Shown here piece after piece: positions 45,981 through 55,042 of a DNA stretch of 64,000 bases; positions within the stretch are counted from its first letter, which is position 1; every line of letters begins with the position of its first letter. The stretch comes from Marinobacter sp. BW6 (GTDB lineage: Bacteria; Pseudomonadota; Gammaproteobacteria; Pseudomonadales; Oleiphilaceae): positions 1,302,001 to 1,366,000 of the forward strand of contig NZ_VIRN01000064.1 in NCBI RefSeq assembly GCF_008107725.1, written 5' to 3'. Below the pieces are notes generated by a model. It was not told where the DNA came from, ran no database searches, and saw only the letters and a list, made by a program, of their open reading frames with translations. The position numbers and the translations under genes were made by a program.

Positions 45981-47663
45981 ATGGCGGTAGACCCCCGGAA
46001 GCAGACTTCACTCCATTGCCTGTATTACTGGTCAGAGGAAACGCCCGACAACGTTTACCTCACTCAGCCTTACCCCGATGGCCGTGTTGAAGATATTACC
46101 TGGAAACAGGCTGCAGACCAGGTATCCAGGATGGCGGCTTACCTGACCAGCCTCAAACTGCCCGAACCCAGTAACATCAGTATCCTGGGCAAGAACAGCG
46201 CCCACTGGATCCTGGCCGATCTGGCCATCTGGGCAGCGGGCCACGTTTCGGTGCCACTCTATCCGACACTTAATGGTGACACCGCAGCCTATGTCCTTGA
46301 GCACAGCGAGGCAAAGCTCCTGTTCCTCGGCAAACTCGATGGGACAGCGGACGGCTGGAACGACATCAAGAATCACATTCCGGACGATCTGCCGCTCGTT
46401 TCCCTGCCCATGTCGCCGCGGGACGACACACCGAAATGGCAGGAAATCGTCGCCGGCCAGGAACCGGCAGAACCCAAACTGCCGGATCCGGATAATCTGG
46501 CTACCATTGTCTATACCTCGGGCAGCACCGGTCGTCCCAAAGGCGTAATGCACAGTTTCCGGACCATGATTTCGGTAGCCGACGGTCTGCAGCAACTGTT
46601 CCCGGTTTCTTCTGACGAGCGAATGCTTTCCTATCTACCCCTGGCTCACGTGGCTGAGCGGGCGGCGGTTGAAACGCAATCCTTGTACTACGGTTTCCAT
46701 CTCTACTTTGCGAACTCCCTCGATACCTTCCAGGAAGATCTGCAGAGGGCAAGGCCGACACTGTTTTTCTCGGTCCCGCGCCTGTGGATGAAGTTCTATC
46801 TGGGCGTTAACGCCAAGCTTCCGCCGAAGAAACAGAAGCTGCTGTTCAATCTCCCGATCATTAGTGGTCTGGTTAAAAAGAAAGTCCTGAAACAGTTGGG
46901 ACTGGATTATTGCCGGGCCGCTCTTACCGGGGCGGCGCCGCTTTCCGCGGATATCGTCAACTGGTATCGAAACCTCGGGCTGGAATTGTTGGAAGTGTAT
47001 GGGATGTCTGAAAACTTCGGGTATTCCCACGCCAACCGGCCCGGACAGGCCAGGGCTGGCTCTGTGGGTATGGCCAACCCGGGGGTCGAACATCGTATCG
47101 GTGAAGGGGGCGAAGTCCAGGTGAAAAGCCCCGGGCAGATGCTGGGTTATTACAAGAATGAGGAGAAAACCAAAGAGGACCTTACCGAAGACGGCTTCTT
47201 GAAAACCGGAGATATGGGTGAGATTGACCGGGATGGTACCCTCCGGATCACAGGCCGGGTAAAGGATCTGTTCAAAACGTCCAAGGGCAAATACGTGGTT
47301 CCGGTTCCTATCGAGAACCGCTTCAATCATCCCAAGGCTGAGGTGGTCTGTGTGGCCGGCGCGAACCAGCCGCAACCTTGCCTGATGGTCTTGCTGTCCG
47401 AGGAAGCCAGGGAGGAACTGGAAACCGGAACTGATCGTGGTGAGCTGGAGCAGGAGCTGGCCGCAGAGATGGACGCGGTGAACGCGGAGTGCGAGTCCCA
47501 CGAGAAGGTGGCCTTCGTGGTGGTGGTCCGGGAACCCTGGACCATGGAAAACGGGATGCTGACGCCGACCATGAAGATCAAGCGGAATGTGATAGAAGAC
47601 TTCTACAACCGAAAGATGGACGACTGGTTCAATCAGAAGAAAAAAGTAGTCTGGGAATTCTGA
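45981..47663 (+). CDS. Long-chain fatty-acid CoA ligase (AMP-binding, FACL type)
   Basis: 560 residues. The P-loop YTSGSTGRPKGVMHS near residue 178, the adenylate motif LEVYGMSENFGYSH near 338, and TGDMGEIDRDGTLRITGR near 410 and KGKYVVPVPIEN near 435 are the ANL-family A3-A10 signatures. Activates a fatty acid to acyl-CoA with ATP. AAGGAG lies six bases before the ATG. A perfect terminator follows. There are no beta-oxidation genes nearby; chain-length preference unknown. Confidence 0.92.
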   Translation: MAVDPRKQTSLHCLYYWSEETPDNVYLTQPYPDGRVEDITWKQAADQVSRMAAYLTSLKLPEPSNISILGKNSAHWILADLAIWAAGHVSVPLYPTLNGDTAAYVLEHSEAKLLFLGKLDGTADGWNDIKNHIPDDLPLVSLPMSPRDDTPKWQEIVAGQEPAEPKLPDPDNLATIVYTSGSTGRPKGVMHSFRTMISVADGLQQLFPVSSDERMLSYLPLAHVAERAAVETQSLYYGFHLYFANSLDTFQEDLQRARPTLFFSVPRLWMKFYLGVNAKLPPKKQKLLFNLPIISGLVKKKVLKQLGLDYCRAALTGAAPLSADIVNWYRNLGLELLEVYGMSENFGYSHANRPGQARAGSVGMANPGVEHRIGEGGEVQVKSPGQMLGYYKNEEKTKEDLTEDGFLKTGDMGEIDRDGTLRITGRVKDLFKTSKGKYVVPVPIENRFNHPKAEVVCVAGANQPQPCLMVLLSEEAREELETGTDRGELEQELAAEMDAVNAECESHEKVAFVVVVREPWTMENGMLTPTMKIKRNVIEDFYNRKMDDWFNQKKKVVWEF

Positions 47664-47678
47664 TACGCCAACGTAAAA

Positions 47679-47708
47679 CGCCGGTGCTTCTTTAAAGAAG
47701 CACCGGCG
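47679..47708. terminator. Bidirectional terminator between ligase and small gene
   Basis: A perfect 30-bp palindrome: arms CGCCGGTGCTTC / GAAGCACCGGCG around TTTAAA. Plus strand is followed by CTTTC; minus strand by TTTTACGTT. It serves the ligase gene and the convergent small gene at 47778. Confidence 0.8.
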
Positions 47709-47777
47709 CTTTCAAATCCTTATGTTCTGTTCTCAGCCTGAGCGATCTCCTCGCTCATGCCAGATTGGGGTGCCGTA

Positions 47778-47972
47778 TTAGTGGCCGCCCTGCATCTGGC
47801 TCATATCCGGAGCAACGTTCGCTGCTTTCCGGTTAAAGTTCCGCATCTTGCGACTGAAAAACTGTACCGCCTGCTTTGCCGCAGCACGGGTATACTGGCG
47901 CCTGACCTCATCACTGTTGTGGAGGATACTGGACGGCAGCGGGTTTACGGTTGCGATATGGTTCTGAGTCAT
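47778..47972 (-). CDS. Small basic protein of 64 residues
   Basis: 64 residues, basic and soluble, family not recognised. Pattern: N-terminal MTQNHIATVNPLPSS, a helical middle EVRRQYTRAAAKQAVQFF followed by SRKMRNFNRKAAN, and a tail ending MSQMQGGH. An excellent ribosome site (AAAGGAGG) lies about eight bases before the ATG, and a terminator lies downstream; both argue for a real gene. It lies in the 457-bp gap between the ligase gene and a LysR gene, divergent from the latter. No function can be given; the charge suggests nucleic-acid or membrane-surface binding only as a guess. Confidence 0.65.
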   Translation of the reverse strand: MTQNHIATVNPLPSSILHNSDEVRRQYTRAAAKQAVQFFSRKMRNFNRKAANVAPDMSQMQGGH

Positions 47973-48012
47973 AGCGCCTTCCTCCTTTCTATTGGGTGGA
48001 TTGATTCAAGTC

Positions 48013-48035
48013 GGTAGATTAGTTAGGGATCTACC
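48013..48035. promoter_or_regulatory. Dyad upstream of the small gene and LysR gene
   Basis: GGTAGAT / ATCTACC seven-base arms with a nine-base spacer, in the 148-bp divergent region. A second, wider pair ATTTGCA...TGCAAAT (about 48067-48110) lies nearer the LysR start. Either may be a LysR operator. Confidence 0.4.
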
Positions 48036-48120
48036 TTTAATTTAAAAACGATTCTAAGGGTTCTTATTTGCAGTTTGAATACGTTAAAATCCGTACTCAC
48101 GTTGCAAATATGCAGTAACT

Positions 48121-49020
48121 ATGGACTGGGATTATCTTCGATATATACGGGCTCTGGCAATAGGTGGAACCCTTGCCAAAGCCGGAGAATTACTGGGTGT
48201 CCACCAAACCACAGTTCTAAGACGGCTTGACCAGATGGAAGAGTCGCTGGGTGTGCAGTTTTTCGAACGTAGCCGGGACGGATTGCAGCTCACTCCGGTA
48301 GGTGAAACCGCGTTCCGGGAGGCCGAACGGCTGGCCATCGAGATGGAAAACCTCGAGCGCAAGCTGGTCGGGCAGGATTCGGCGCCGGTGGGTAAAGTGA
48401 GGCTGGCGGCGGAAGATGCAATGATGAATGAATTGCTCAGCCCGATTCTTGCCGAGCTGGTAAGGGAATTTCCGGACATTGAACTGGAAACCCTGACCGA
48501 CAACGACGTGGCCAATCTAAGCCATCGGGAAGCGGATCTGACGCTGCGACCCGAGAATAAGCCCCAGGCAACCCTGGAAGGCGAGCGTATTGGGGCCATC
48601 GAATCCGCCGTGTACGGGTCCGCCCGCTATTGCCGTCGGCACCGGGATATGGACATTGAAAACCACCCGGAAGGTTGCCTCTGGATCATACCCGATGAAA
48701 CCTTCAGCCATCTGGCCGTCGGCCGCTGGTATCGCAAGCATCTGAAGAACGTCACCTCTTTCATTCGCTGCAACAGCCTGCAATCCATGCAGGCACTGGC
48801 GAAATCCGGTGCCGGACTGGCGGTTTTGCCCTGCTACCTGGGAGAGGGTAGTCGCGAACTTCGCCGTCTGTCGGAGCCGTTGGAGGGTGAGAGCGTTGAT
48901 CTCTGGCTGCATGTAAACCAGGACACCCAACAAATGGCCCGGGTACGCATCGTCATGGAATACCTGGTTGAGCGTCTTCAGGCTTTAGAGCCCCAGTTGG
49001 AGATTTCCTCGACGTTCTAG
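48121..49020 (+). CDS. LysR-family transcriptional regulator
   Basis: 299 residues. The HTH is WDYLRYIRALAIGGTLAKAG and HQTTVLRRLDQMEESLGV (2-58), and a C-terminal ligand domain follows (VRLAAEDAMMNELLSPILAE). No clear ribosome site precedes the ATG, so the transcript may be leaderless or start close by. Divergent from the 64-residue small gene. Target and effector unknown. Confidence 0.87.
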   Translation: MDWDYLRYIRALAIGGTLAKAGELLGVHQTTVLRRLDQMEESLGVQFFERSRDGLQLTPVGETAFREAERLAIEMENLERKLVGQDSAPVGKVRLAAEDAMMNELLSPILAELVREFPDIELETLTDNDVANLSHREADLTLRPENKPQATLEGERIGAIESAVYGSARYCRRHRDMDIENHPEGCLWIIPDETFSHLAVGRWYRKHLKNVTSFIRCNSLQSMQALAKSGAGLAVLPCYLGEGSRELRRLSEPLEGESVDLWLHVNQDTQQMARVRIVMEYLVERLQALEPQLEISSTF

Positions 49021-49026
49021 CGAGTG

Positions 49027-49734
49027 TCAGCCGCAAAACGGCCAGAACTGATACCAGCGCCAGCACTGGAATTCCTGTTCGCAGGTTTTGAGCTGAGTGT
49101 CGTATCGGAATGCCCGGGTCTGTACCCGGGCGGCGAGATCCTTGACCGCCGGTTTCTTTTCAAAACTTCTGCGGGCGTATCCGCCCCGGCCCTCGTGGTA
49201 AGCAAGGTACAGCTTCCTGGGAGCCGAGAAGGGAATGCCAAGCTGTCGGTGGCTAAGCCGGTTGTACCAGCCCACGAAATCCAGCGCGTATTCCATATCT
49301 GTGCGCACGGTAAACCAGCCTTCGCCGTTGGCCTGCAGGTATTCCCGCCAGGCCGGGTCCAGAGCCTGGGCATAACCGTATGCAGTTGTCGGTCTGGTCC
49401 AGGGAATAAAGCCCCAGAGCAAGGTGCGTGGTGGACGGGCATGACTGCGGAATGAGGACTCGTAATAGACAAACGCCATCTGGGTGGCGATGGGCGTGCC
49501 CCAGCGTTGCTCGGATTCGCTGGCGTAGTCATACCAGACCGGATGCTCCCGGAAGATTTCGCAGACGTTCTCCGGGTTTGCCGGAGGATCTGGTGCCAGC
49601 AGACTGAAGCGGAGCGTTGCCCAGAGGCCCATCAGCAAACCGAGCATGGGCAGCCCATACCATCCTGCCCGGCTTTTCCAGGTATCCAGAGTCGATCCCC
49701 GACCTATGGTCTTCCGGGGGCGTTTCTTTCGCAT
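49027..49734 (-). CDS. Membrane-anchored lytic transglycosylase-like protein
   Basis: About 235 residues. A basic N-terminus (MRKKRPRKTIGRG) and one membrane helix (about 29-48, WYGLPMLGLLMGLWATL) anchor it; the periplasmic domain has the SLT pattern with catalytic Glu in FVYYESSFRSHARP near 92 and TAYGYAQALDPAWREYLQ near 118. The long tail is Cys- and Trp-rich (CEQEFQCWRWYQFW). The start at 49734 has a tight AGGA; a TTG at 49743 with GGAG eight bases upstream is equally possible. Divergent from the DUF2059 gene. Confidence 0.8.
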   Translation of the reverse strand: MRKKRPRKTIGRGSTLDTWKSRAGWYGLPMLGLLMGLWATLRFSLLAPDPPANPENVCEIFREHPVWYDYASESEQRWGTPIATQMAFVYYESSFRSHARPPRTLLWGFIPWTRPTTAYGYAQALDPAWREYLQANGEGWFTVRTDMEYALDFVGWYNRLSHRQLGIPFSAPRKLYLAYHEGRGGYARRSFEKKPAVKDLAARVQTRAFRYDTQLKTCEQEFQCWRWYQFWPFCG

Positions 49735-49833
49735 TCCTACCAAACCGTCATCTCCGGGGCCGAGGGATTGCTTGCTGCATGCATCGGACCCATGGCATAA
49801 GGGAATCAATGATTCATTCGGGATGATAGGTAA

Positions 49834-50664
49834 ATGAAACGATTTCCCATAATTAAACCTCTTTTAATCACAGCCCTTCTTGTTACCGGCACTGCCCAGG
49901 CAGCACCGGATGCCCGCCAGGTACTGGAAATATCGCCTGTTGACGATATCGTGGCCCGTTACCCGGCCATGATGAGCCAGGGAATCCGGGAAGGACTCAA
50001 GCAGAATGGTCAGCTTCCTCCAATGGTGGCCAATACCATCGGGAACATTGTGAGCAGCGGTTTCAACTCCGTGGATATCGAGCAGCAGATCATTAACGAT
50101 CTGCAAGCCAAGCTCACGGATTCGCAGCTCCAGGCAGTTCATGACTGGTACGAAACCCCTGTGGCCAGAAAGATTTCTTCGGCCGAGATTGCAGCTTCGG
50201 AACCCTCGGCTTGGCCGAAGATCCAGGCCAGCGCCGCGGAGTTGAACAGTCAGTACAAGGGCACACGCAAAGCGGAAGTGTTCGATCGGTTTGATCGGGC
50301 GGCTCGGGCAACGGAAAGCGCCGTGGATACTACAATCGCGGTCCAGCTCGGGCTGGCAACCGCAATGGCTGCGTTCAGCAGTGATTCGGCAAATTATGAA
50401 CAGTTGCGGCAAAGCATTGAAAGCCAGCGCAGCATGCTCAGGGGGGTTGTTGGCCAGCAGGTCTACGATAGCTATCTGTATACCTACCAGAATATCGGTG
50501 CCCAGGAGATGGATCTATATCTGGAGTTCCTGGAGAGTTCTGCCGGTGCAGCCTTCTCGAAGGTTGTGACCAACAGCATTCAGCAGGCGATCACCGAGCC
50601 GGTGGAAAGCATCGGCAAGCAGATGTCCGGTTTTCTGGCACCGCAAACAGAAGGGGCCCAGTGA
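49834..50664 (+). CDS. Exported DUF2059-domain protein
   Basis: 276 residues. Signal peptide about 1-23 (LLITALLVTGTAQA). A helical repeat pattern (VDDIVARYPAMMSQGIREGL near 37 and LYLEFLESSAGAAFSKVVTN near 228) with two copies of the DUF2059 motif (Leu-rich helices with Tyr and Phe: WYETPVARKIS, YLEFLESSAG). Function unknown. The upstream region has the dyad GAATCAATGATTC (49803-49815). Confidence 0.82.
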   Translation: MKRFPIIKPLLITALLVTGTAQAAPDARQVLEISPVDDIVARYPAMMSQGIREGLKQNGQLPPMVANTIGNIVSSGFNSVDIEQQIINDLQAKLTDSQLQAVHDWYETPVARKISSAEIAASEPSAWPKIQASAAELNSQYKGTRKAEVFDRFDRAARATESAVDTTIAVQLGLATAMAAFSSDSANYEQLRQSIESQRSMLRGVVGQQVYDSYLYTYQNIGAQEMDLYLEFLESSAGAAFSKVVTNSIQQAITEPVESIGKQMSGFLAPQTEGAQ

Positions 50665-50678
50665 GTTCACAGGGCCCC
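50653..50678 (+). terminator. GC-rich hairpin over the DUF2059 stop codon
   Basis: GGGGCCC / GGGCCCC arms plus an inner GTGA/TCAC pairing after one A-A mismatch, spanning the stop (50662-50664). Very stable, but without a U-tract. Confidence 0.5.
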
Positions 50679-50786
50679 GTCAGGCCTCCACTCTCCCATA
50701 ATCCATACGATTAGCATCTCTCGCAATTTGTGCAAAGCGGGATTTGGGTCCAATCTGCCTATTAAATGCAAGTGAGGAGCGTCGTT

Positions 50787-51968
50787 ATGGATTTCAATGC
50801 CTATCAGAAAGCCTTGTCCTCACAACTGAGGGGGTTGGAGTGCCCGTTTCCGGAGCAGGAGTTTGCCGAACGTCTCGCTCGTGTCCGGGATGGCATGGCT
50901 CGGGAGGATTTCGGCGCCCTGCTGCTGACCGATCCGTCGGATATTTTCTACCTGACCGGTTACAGCACCTTTGAGGTATCCGTTCATGTCGCCCTGGTGG
51001 TTACCCAGGAGGACTTGCTCTTGCAGGTGCCCTCCATCGAAATGGGGCCAGCCATGATTACCACCCGCGTCGCCCGGGTCGTTGGTTACCGGTGGGAGGG
51101 CATCGGCGAAGTGCTTGAGCCACTGGTCCAGGTGCTCAACGACGGAGTTGAGACTGTCGGCATTGACGCTTGGCACGGCTCCTTGCGCCAGGGGGTGCTG
51201 GAAGGCCTTAAGGCACGGATGTCGGGGGTGCGTTTTCTCAATAACGGTGGTCTGTTGAAGCAGATCCGGATCGTCAAGTCCGATGCCGAAATCCGTTTCC
51301 TGCGTGAGAGTGCGCGGATAACCGCCGAAGGCCTTAGGGCCGCTGTGGCGACGGTTCGTCCGGGTATCACCGACAACGATATTGCCGCCGAAGGTGCCCG
51401 GGCACTGCTGGAGGCCGGCAGCGAATTCATGAGCATGCAGCCAATTGTCGTGACTGGCCGTCGAAGCAGCGTGATCCACTGTAATCACAAGCGTACGGTG
51501 GTGCAGGAAGGCGATCCGGTGTTTCTGGAATTCGGGTCAGCCTGGCACCGTTATACGGCGCCCATGATGCAGACCGTGGTGGCCGGGGGCGAGCCCTCGT
51601 CTGAAATGCGACGGGTTCATGATGGTTGCCGGCGGATTGTGGACACTCTCTTGGCATCAGTCCGCCCAGGGGTCACCTTCGATCAGGCTGCCCAGGACGC
51701 CGAGAGGGCGCTTCAGCCGCTGGCAGGCAAAGTGTTCTTCTCCGGGGTGTTTGGCTACACGGTTGGCGCCCAGTTTCCGCCCTCCTGGGTGGAGGGCTCG
51801 GGCTTTATCGCCAGGGGCGGCAACATGGAGTTTCGCCCCGGTATGGTCTTTCACCTGCCCATCTGCTTGCGTATCCCGGGGCAGTGGGGCATTGGGTGCA
51901 GTGAAACCATTCTGGTAACCGCAGACGGAGCCGAACCCATGACCGACAACCCCTGGTCGCTCGGCTAA
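50787..51968 (+). CDS. Creatinase/ectoine-hydrolase-type M24 protein
   Basis: 393 residues. Creatinase N-terminal domain (LLLTDPSDIFYLTGY near 48) and a pita-bread catalytic domain. In metal-dependent M24 peptidases the ligands are D-x10-D, H, E, E. Here the first region reads FLEFGSAWHRYTAPMMQTV near 252, so the first two Asp are Glu and Ala. This pattern resembles the metal-free creatinase or DoeA/EutD ectoine hydrolase group rather than Xaa-Pro peptidases. Ectoine would make sense in a marine host, but no doeB or ectoine genes adjoin. AGGAG lies seven bases before the ATG. Overlaps the convergent VanZ gene by four bases. Confidence 0.75.
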   Translation: MDFNAYQKALSSQLRGLECPFPEQEFAERLARVRDGMAREDFGALLLTDPSDIFYLTGYSTFEVSVHVALVVTQEDLLLQVPSIEMGPAMITTRVARVVGYRWEGIGEVLEPLVQVLNDGVETVGIDAWHGSLRQGVLEGLKARMSGVRFLNNGGLLKQIRIVKSDAEIRFLRESARITAEGLRAAVATVRPGITDNDIAAEGARALLEAGSEFMSMQPIVVTGRRSSVIHCNHKRTVVQEGDPVFLEFGSAWHRYTAPMMQTVVAGGEPSSEMRRVHDGCRRIVDTLLASVRPGVTFDQAAQDAERALQPLAGKVFFSGVFGYTVGAQFPPSWVEGSGFIARGGNMEFRPGMVFHLPICLRIPGQWGIGCSETILVTADGAEPMTDNPWSLG

Positions 51969-52915
51969 TCGAGGCGCAGGTCTGACAGGTAAACGGTGCG
52001 CGGCTCGGGAAGACGGACGGCAAAGAGCCCCATCCGTCTGATCTGTGACATGTCCATGAACCGGCCATTCGGCGCATTCTCGATGTCAGCCAGATTCCGC
52101 GTGAAGGTATTGAAGCCCGGCCCAAGGGCCAGACGCGTGTTGTAACGGTCATTGTAGGCATGGTCGCTGCGGTCATGGGCCACGTCATTGATTCGCAGAG
52201 TGAGTGCCAGAGGTTCGGCTGAGGGATTGAACAGCGTTATGGTCAGTCTCTCGAAACCCCGCCAGTCGGCTGGCAGGTTATTGAGCGAGACCCCCGAGTA
52301 GGTTCCCGTGCCCAGATCGATCTTCAGGCTGTGTGGGTGATTGACCGAATGATTGGCGGATACCGCCGGACTGCCAGTCCAGAAGGGTTCCGGGTTCTGA
52401 TGGCTGAAGTCATAGAGCAGGGGAAGCTGATGATGAATCTGCCACTGTCGTGCCGCAACGATCCCGGTGGTGCCCAGCTCAAAACACAGCAGCAGCGTGG
52501 CTGTTGCCGCTATCAGGCCTTGGCAGGCGGAGGCCCGTGTTCTCGGCATAAGCATCGGGCGCCAGGCGATAATCAACCAACTGCCAATCAGATTGCGTAG
52601 CAGATCCTGCCCGTCCACATCGCGGTTTTGGCCGCTTTGGATTAGCTCAATACCAATTCCGACCGCCAGTAATACGGCGGTAACACCGAGCCAGAGACGC
52701 CAGCCGCTCAACCAACGCCAGGGCCTGACGGCCAGTGTCAGCAGCGCAAAAAGAAGAATGTGGCCGAGGTTCCAGGCCGACTTGAGGAGTGGCCCGGAGG
52801 CCCAGTCCGGCCCGCCAATAAACAGAAAGGGAGCAATGAGCAGCGAAGCCGCACCGGCCAGCAACGGAAGCTGCCGGCCGGTGATTGGCATTCCCGGCGT
52901 AAAACCAGGAATCAT
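51965..52915 (-). CDS. VanZ-like membrane protein with C-terminal beta domain
   Basis: 316 residues. The N-terminal half has four or five membrane helices with the VanZ-like pattern: KSAWNLGHILLFALLTL near 45, GIELIQSGQNRDVDGQDLLR near 88, and NLIGSWLII. The C-terminal half (about 165-316) is a soluble beta-rich domain (YSGVSLNNLPADWRGFERL, LTLRINDVAHDR) like a galactose-binding or CIA30-type fold. VanZ itself gives teicoplanin resistance; this long form is of unknown function. Its ATG overlaps the parvulin stop (TGATG), so coupled. Confidence 0.75.
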   Translation of the reverse strand: MIPGFTPGMPITGRQLPLLAGAASLLIAPFLFIGGPDWASGPLLKSAWNLGHILLFALLTLAVRPWRWLSGWRLWLGVTAVLLAVGIGIELIQSGQNRDVDGQDLLRNLIGSWLIIAWRPMLMPRTRASACQGLIAATATLLLCFELGTTGIVAARQWQIHHQLPLLYDFSHQNPEPFWTGSPAVSANHSVNHPHSLKIDLGTGTYSGVSLNNLPADWRGFERLTITLFNPSAEPLALTLRINDVAHDRSDHAYNDRYNTRLALGPGFNTFTRNLADIENAPNGRFMDMSQIRRMGLFAVRLPEPRTVYLSDLRLD

Positions 52916-53193
52916 CAGCTACGGCTGGTAACTTCCAGCAGGTGATAGCCGAACTGGGTCTTCACCGGACCGATGACCGTGTTCACTTCGCTGTTGAACA
53001 CTGCCTTGTCGAATTCCGGAACCATCTGGCCAGGGCCAAAGGAGCCGAGGTCGCCGCCATTACGGCCGGAGGGGCAGGAGGAGTGCTGCTTTGCAACTTC
53101 GGCAAAATCCTGTCCGCCTTCAATTGCCTTTTTCAGTTCTTCGCATTTTGCTTCGCTGTCTACCAGAATGTGGCGCGCTGTTGCCTGTGCCAT
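52915..53193 (-). CDS. ppiC: Parvulin-type peptidyl-prolyl isomerase (PpiC)
   Basis: 92 residues, the single-domain parvulin length. TARHILVDSEAKCEELKKAI, FAEVAKQHSSCPSGRNGGDL near 30 and GQMVPEFDKAVF plus FGYHLLEVTSR are the family motif. Cis-trans isomerisation of proline peptide bonds; cytoplasmic (no signal). ATG at 53193 with AAGGA eight bases upstream. Divergent from the ABC-F gene. Confidence 0.95.
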   Translation of the reverse strand: MAQATARHILVDSEAKCEELKKAIEGGQDFAEVAKQHSSCPSGRNGGDLGSFGPGQMVPEFDKAVFNSEVNTVIGPVKTQFGYHLLEVTSRS

Positions 53194-53375
53194 GATCAAT
53201 GTCCTTGTGTCGGATGAATGGGTACATCAGAACGGGAATGCTGCCCGCACAGCTCGCCGGAGGCAAGCCTTTTTATCCGTGTTTCTGCGGCCTCACAGTC
53301 CACCCGGCAAACCTGTACAATGCCGGCTTTCTTTTCGCCGGCGTTCGCCCGGCCCCACATCGACAGGTTTGTTTC

Positions 53376-54962
53376 TTGATCTCCACTGCCAATATCACCA
53401 TGCAATTCGGGGCTAAACCCCTGTTTGAAAACGTCTCCGCCAAATTCGGTAACGGCAACCGCTACGGCCTGATCGGGGCCAACGGCTGCGGCAAGTCCAC
53501 ACTCATGAAAATCCTGGGTGGCGACCTCGAGCCGTCCGCCGGCCAGGTTATGCTGGAACCCAATGTCCGGCTGGGTAAACTGCGTCAGGACCAGTTTGCC
53601 TATGAGGATTGCTCGGTCATCGATACCGTGATCATGGGCCATGAGGAACTCTGGAACGTCAAGAAAGAGCGTGATCGGATCTATTCCCTCGCGGAAATGA
53701 GCGAAGAAGACGGCATGGCCGTGGCAGACCTGGAAGTGCAGTTCGCCGAAATGGACGGCTATACCGCCGATGCCCGCGCCGGTGAGCTGTTGCTGGGTCT
53801 CGATATCCCGCTGGAGCAGCACAATGGCCCCATGAGTGCCCTGGCACCGGGCTGGAAATTGCGGGTACTGCTGGCCCAGGCCCTGTTTTCCGATCCCGAT
53901 GTGTTGCTGCTGGACGAGCCTACCAACCATCTGGATATCAATACCATTCGCTGGCTGGAAAACATCCTGGTGGCCCGCAACAGCACCATGATCATCATTT
54001 CCCACGACCGGCACTTCCTGAACAGTGTCTGCACTCACATGGCGGACCTGGACTATGGCGAGCTGCGCCTGTTCCCCGGCAACTACGACGAATACATGAC
54101 CGCCGCCACCCAGGCCCGCGAGCGCATGCTATCGGACAACGCCAAGAAAAAGGCTCAGATCGCCGAACTTCAGCAGTTTGTCAGCCGCTTTTCGGCCAAC
54201 GCCTCCAAGGCCAAACAGGCCACCTCCCGTGCCCGCCAGATCGATAAGATTCAGCTGGAAGAGGTGAAGCCCTCAAGCCGTGTGAGCCCGTTCATCCGTT
54301 TTGAGCAAGGAAAAAAACTGCACCGCCAGGCTGTGACTCTCAAAAACATGACCAAGGGCTTTGACGACAAGCCCCTGTTCAAGAACCTGAACATGCAGGT
54401 AGAAGCCGGCGAGCGGGTTGCCATCATCGGCCCCAATGGCATCGGAAAAACCACACTCCTGCAATGCCTGGCGGGCGCTTACACGCCAGACAGTGGCGAC
54501 GTGAAATGGACCGACAGCGCAGAAGTGGGCTACTTCGCGCAGGACCACACGGCAGACTTCGCAGACGATGAAACTCTGACCGACTGGATGGCCCAGTGGA
54601 CCAAGGGCGGCGAACAGCTGGTGCGCGGCACGCTGGGCCGCATGCTGTTCTCCGGCGATGATATCGGGAAATCGGTGCGGGTGATCTCGGGCGGCGAGCA
54701 GGGCAGGATGCTGTTCGGCAAGCTGATTCTGCAGAAGCCCAATGTGATGCTGATGGATGAGCCTACCAACCACCTGGATATGGAGTCCATCGAGGCGCTG
54801 AACCTGGCACTTGAGAACTATCCGGGTACACTGATTTTTGTCAGCCATGACCGGGAGTTTGTTTCTTCGCTTGCGACTCGGATTATTGAGCTGAAGTCTG
54901 ATGGCGTCACCGATTTCAGTGGCAGTTATGATGACTACCTTCGGAGTCAGGGGTACGTTTAA
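53376..54962 (+). CDS. ybiT: ABC-F ATPase (YbiT-like ribosome-associated)
   Basis: About 528 residues; two ATP-binding domains without membrane helices. First domain: Walker [10 protein letters not shown] near residue 39, signature-like [15 protein letters not shown] near 150, Walker [12 protein letters not shown]. Linker helices about 245-300. Second domain: GPNGIGKTT near 355, [13 protein letters not shown] near 440, [10 protein letters not shown]. The start is TTG (53376; AGG eight bases upstream), which aligns with the E. coli YbiT N-terminus; the ATG at 53400 would cut it. Translation factor of the EttA family. First of a run of four plus-strand genes. Confidence 0.9.
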   Translation: MISTANITMQFGAKPLFENVSAKFGNGNRYGLIGANGCGKSTLMKILGGDLEPSAGQVMLEPNVRLGKLRQDQFAYEDCSVIDTVIMGHEELWNVKKERDRIYSLAEMSEEDGMAVADLEVQFAEMDGYTADARAGELLLGLDIPLEQHNGPMSALAPGWKLRVLLAQALFSDPDVLLLDEPTNHLDINTIRWLENILVARNSTMIIISHDRHFLNSVCTHMADLDYGELRLFPGNYDEYMTAATQARERMLSDNAKKKAQIAELQQFVSRFSANASKAKQATSRARQIDKIQLEEVKPSSRVSPFIRFEQGKKLHRQAVTLKNMTKGFDDKPLFKNLNMQVEAGERVAIIGPNGIGKTTLLQCLAGAYTPDSGDVKWTDSAEVGYFAQDHTADFADDETLTDWMAQWTKGGEQLVRGTLGRMLFSGDDIGKSVRVISGGEQGRMLFGKLILQKPNVMLMDEPTNHLDMESIEALNLALENYPGTLIFVSHDREFVSSLATRIIELKSDGVTDFSGSYDDYLRSQGYV

Positions 54963-55042
54963 CCTAGGTTATTCGGGCCTTGGGAGAATGCGGACGGGCG
55001 GGTAGGCCTGTGAGTGGCTTTCGAATAACTAAGGAAAAGAAA

